Source: Verrucomicrobiales bacterium (GTDB taxonomy: Bacteria > Verrucomicrobiota > Verrucomicrobiia > Verrucomicrobiales > DEV007). From it: a DNA stretch of 23,169 nt. The notes under the pieces were generated by a model. That model was given only the letters and a program-made list of their open reading frames with translations. It ran no database searches and was not told the DNA's origin. The position numbers and the translations under genes were made by a program. The DNA is taken from NCBI GenBank assembly GCA_021648365.1, contig JAKISY010000074.1:1-23169 (forward strand). Reading direction: 5' to 3'. Positions 21,588 through 23,169 of this stretch are shown piece after piece (position 1 is the stretch's first letter; each line of letters begins with the position of its first letter).

Positions 21588-21614
21588 GTATTGGACTTCG
21601 AGGAAGTCCAATAC
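21588..21614. repeat. Perfect 12-bp inverted repeat, GAG loop
   Basis: GTATTGGACTTC (21588-21599) and GAAGTCCAATAC (21603-21614) are exact reverse complements around GAG. The absence of a T-tract on either side argues against a classic terminator. Confidence 0.65.
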
Positions 21615-21772
21615 GGCGTGTGAGTTAGCCGACTCTCAAGGCTCGATGCGGGCGTTGATGGCGATACGAGACGCTAGGCTGGACGATTCTACAGGCGGGA
21701 CGACAGTAGCTACTCTGCTTGTGAAAACGGCGACAGATCATTTGCGCCGCGCGCAATCAAATAGATCAGATT

Positions 21773-23140
21773 TTGCTCGACGGACCCCCGCCTCTTGTGG
21801 ATTATAGTTACAACTTACGTGGTTTGATGACCAGCAAAACTTACGAGAGCGGAGGATTGAGCAGCACTCTGGCGCATGACGCCAAAGGGCAGGTGCTCAG
21901 CGTGGTCAACAGCAGCAACGCAGGCGCGCTCGAACAGCTCAGCTACGGTTACAGTGCCGTCGGACAGCGACTCTATATGCAGCGCGCCGACGGACGCGGA
22001 GACCTCTACGGTTATGACAATGCCCGTCAACTGACCGGGGCCGCCATCGACATCGACAGCCCCTCCACCGGTGGCATCGGACTGCCCGCCAATGACATGA
22101 GCTATGCCTATGATCTCGGCGGCAACCGCAGCCAAAGCATCGACGGCGGAGTGACCACTAACTACACCGCCAACGATGTCAATGAATACAGCACAGTGGG
22201 AGCCGACACACCCGTGCATGATGACAACGGCAACCTCACCGCAGGTGATGGACTCAGCATGAGCTGGGATGCGCATAATCGCCTGATGGTGGTCGAGCCG
22301 AGTGCACCCGTGGATGGCGACCTGCGTGCCTTTTATCAATACGATGGAACGGGGCGCCGCATCAGCAAGATCGTCGATCAATACGACGCTGGCACCACCT
22401 CATGGGTGGCAAGCGAAGTGCGCAGCTTTGTTTATGATGGCTGGAATGTCATCCGCGAAGGCGTAGTGGATACCAGTGGGGGAGGCATCGTAGAGACCCA
22501 GATCAAACGTTACACTTGGGGCATCGATCTCAGCGGTAGTCGTCAAGGTGCGGGTGGAGTGGGTGGTTTGCTGATGGTCGAGGAGGACAATGATCCCGCT
22601 AACGCGGCAAGTCCAATCGCCGCTTATTATTACACTAACGACGCTAATGGCAACGTCACCACCATCACCGATACCGCAGGTGTAGCCGTAGCGCAGTACG
22701 AATACGATGCTTACGGCAATGTGGTAGCAAGTGTGGGAGCGTATGTGAGCGAGAATCCGTATCGTTACAGCACCAAGTATTCAGATGATGAAAGTGGCTG
22801 GTTGTATTACGGCTTCCGCTTCTACTCAGTAAAAACGGGCAGGTGGATAAGCAGGGATCCGATTGGGGAGAGGGGTGGGGTGAACTTGTATGGGTTCGTT
22901 GGGAATGACGGGGTGAATGCGGTGGATGTATTTAGAGTAAATAGAAAATTAGGAGCAAAACCAGGGCAGGAAAACACTGCAAGATCGCGCTGTAATTTTA
23001 TCTCTCATACGTTCATTGCTACTACAGACGAAAACGGAAATGTTGAAAATACTTACAGTTGGGGAAACACAGCTAATCTTGAAGGTTGGGCTCCCCAAAA
23101 ATCAAAGAGAAGATGTTACGGCGGCTCAAGAAGTTATTGA
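21773..23140 (+). CDS. RHS-repeat core and C-terminal tip, 5'-truncated and frameshifted
   Basis: The 455-aa frame has YD/RHS repeats (YSYNLRGLMTSKTYES, YAYDLGGNRSQSIDGG, YQYDGTGRRISKI, TNDANGNVTTITD, YEYDAYGNVV). The RHS-associated core NPYRYSTKYSDDESGWLYYG, then WISRDPIGERGGVNLYGF, spans about 325-382. After VNAVD the sequence changes to a variable, more AT-rich tip (about 386-455), as is typical of polymorphic toxin ends. Full RHS proteins are usually over 1000 aa with a signal peptide. This frame begins with a TTG, has no signal, and an in-frame TGA lies at 21722, so the N-terminal part is missing. The tip is probably disrupted: after residue 440 (GWAP) the family-like sequence continues in the +1 frame. 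It could be a displaced orphan tip awaiting recombination, or a decaying copy. Confidence 0.75.
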   Translation: MLDGPPPLVDYSYNLRGLMTSKTYESGGLSSTLAHDAKGQVLSVVNSSNAGALEQLSYGYSAVGQRLYMQRADGRGDLYGYDNARQLTGAAIDIDSPSTGGIGLPANDMSYAYDLGGNRSQSIDGGVTTNYTANDVNEYSTVGADTPVHDDNGNLTAGDGLSMSWDAHNRLMVVEPSAPVDGDLRAFYQYDGTGRRISKIVDQYDAGTTSWVASEVRSFVYDGWNVIREGVVDTSGGGIVETQIKRYTWGIDLSGSRQGAGGVGGLLMVEEDNDPANAASPIAAYYYTNDANGNVTTITDTAGVAVAQYEYDAYGNVVASVGAYVSENPYRYSTKYSDDESGWLYYGFRFYSVKTGRWISRDPIGERGGVNLYGFVGNDGVNAVDVFRVNRKLGAKPGQENTARSRCNFISHTFIATTDENGNVENTYSWGNTANLEGWAPQKSKRRCYGGSRSY

Positions 23141-23169
23141 TAGAGGCAAGGCTAAACGGTTAGCTGGTT
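23097..23169 (+). other. Continuation of the RHS tip in the +1 frame, open to the window end
   Basis: Just after the CCCCAAAAA run at 23093-23101, the +1 frame reads KNQREDVTAAQEVIDRGKAK and on to the window edge without a stop. The original frame ends at 23140 with a basic, unlikely tail (KSKRRCYGGSRSY). The acidic, helix-like character of the shifted frame suggests it is the true C-terminal part of the tip, separated by one extra base or by a sequencing error in the homopolymers. Confidence 0.5.

Larger units (their letters stand above)
21380..21772. other. Intergenic region with two hairpins
   Basis: This 393-bp gap separates divergent hisF and the RHS fragment. It contains a 9-bp hairpin (21475-21495) and a perfect 12-bp hairpin (21588-21614). 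I see no gene and no RHS-like coding sequence in the last 100 bp before 21773, which supports truncation of the RHS gene at its 5' side. Confidence 0.45.

Noticed and set aside
1..23169. CRISPR array, tRNA, rRNA, full transposase or integrase
   Set aside because: Periodic repeats were checked and do not have CRISPR-like 25-40-bp identical repeats with unique spacers; no tRNA-like fold, rRNA signature or transposase/integrase motif was seen.

Overview
The window most likely comes from a member of the Verrucomicrobia (PVC group). The evidence is indirect: two secreted or lipoprotein DUF1080 (3-keto-disaccharide hydrolase type) proteins, a paired set of Deg/HtrA-like PDZ proteins, a remnant of an SHD1-type domain, an RHS tip gene, and intergenic 9-nt-periodic repeats that would translate to HEAHEGHEE-like nonsense. 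No rRNA or tRNA was seen, and the taxonomic call is an inference.

Layout. 1-454: non-coding, with a small hairpin and a good terminator. 455-2932 (minus): two DUF1080 genes separated by a 153-bp element with inverted-repeat ends. 3049-5061 (plus): a DinG/XPD-type iron-sulphur helicase. 5062-5598: non-coding, full of periodic direct and inverted repeats. 5599-6149 (minus): a MazEF-type toxin-antitoxin pair set between two copies of a 29-bp direct repeat. The repeat is the 3' end of the next gene. 6193-9390 (minus): a pair of HtrA/Deg-like periplasmic proteins. The upstream one has an intact catalytic triad; the downstream one has lost His and Asp. 9806-11227 (plus): a nitronate monooxygenase-family flavoprotein, followed by a 138-bp foldback palindrome. 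11429-11659 (minus): a start-less SHD1 domain remnant. 11683-12048 (minus): a truncated haemoglobin. 12229-15155 (minus): the anaerobic (class III) ribonucleotide reductase operon. 15602-16203 (plus): VapBC toxin-antitoxin. 16221-20570 (minus): a very large SNF2-family helicase. 20597-21379 (minus): hisF. 21773 to the end (plus): an RHS-repeat C-terminal piece with a frameshift in its tip.

The most interesting system is the anaerobic ribonucleotide reductase operon. The main NrdD chain stops right after its zinc site at three tandem in-frame TAA codons. In the same frame, 9 nt beyond the last TAA, a 56-aa ORF carries what looks like the missing glycyl-radical domain (RVMGYHRP motif). The NrdG radical-SAM activase gene follows 5 nt later. 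Upstream of nrdD lie two NrdR-box-like palindromes exactly 32 bp apart. Together these suggest a class III reductase whose glycyl radical sits on a separate small subunit, under NrdR control.

The other genes look like independent units. Two toxin-antitoxin modules, several dispersed repeat elements, a remnant gene and an orphan RHS tip show that the intergenic parts of this region have been actively rearranged.
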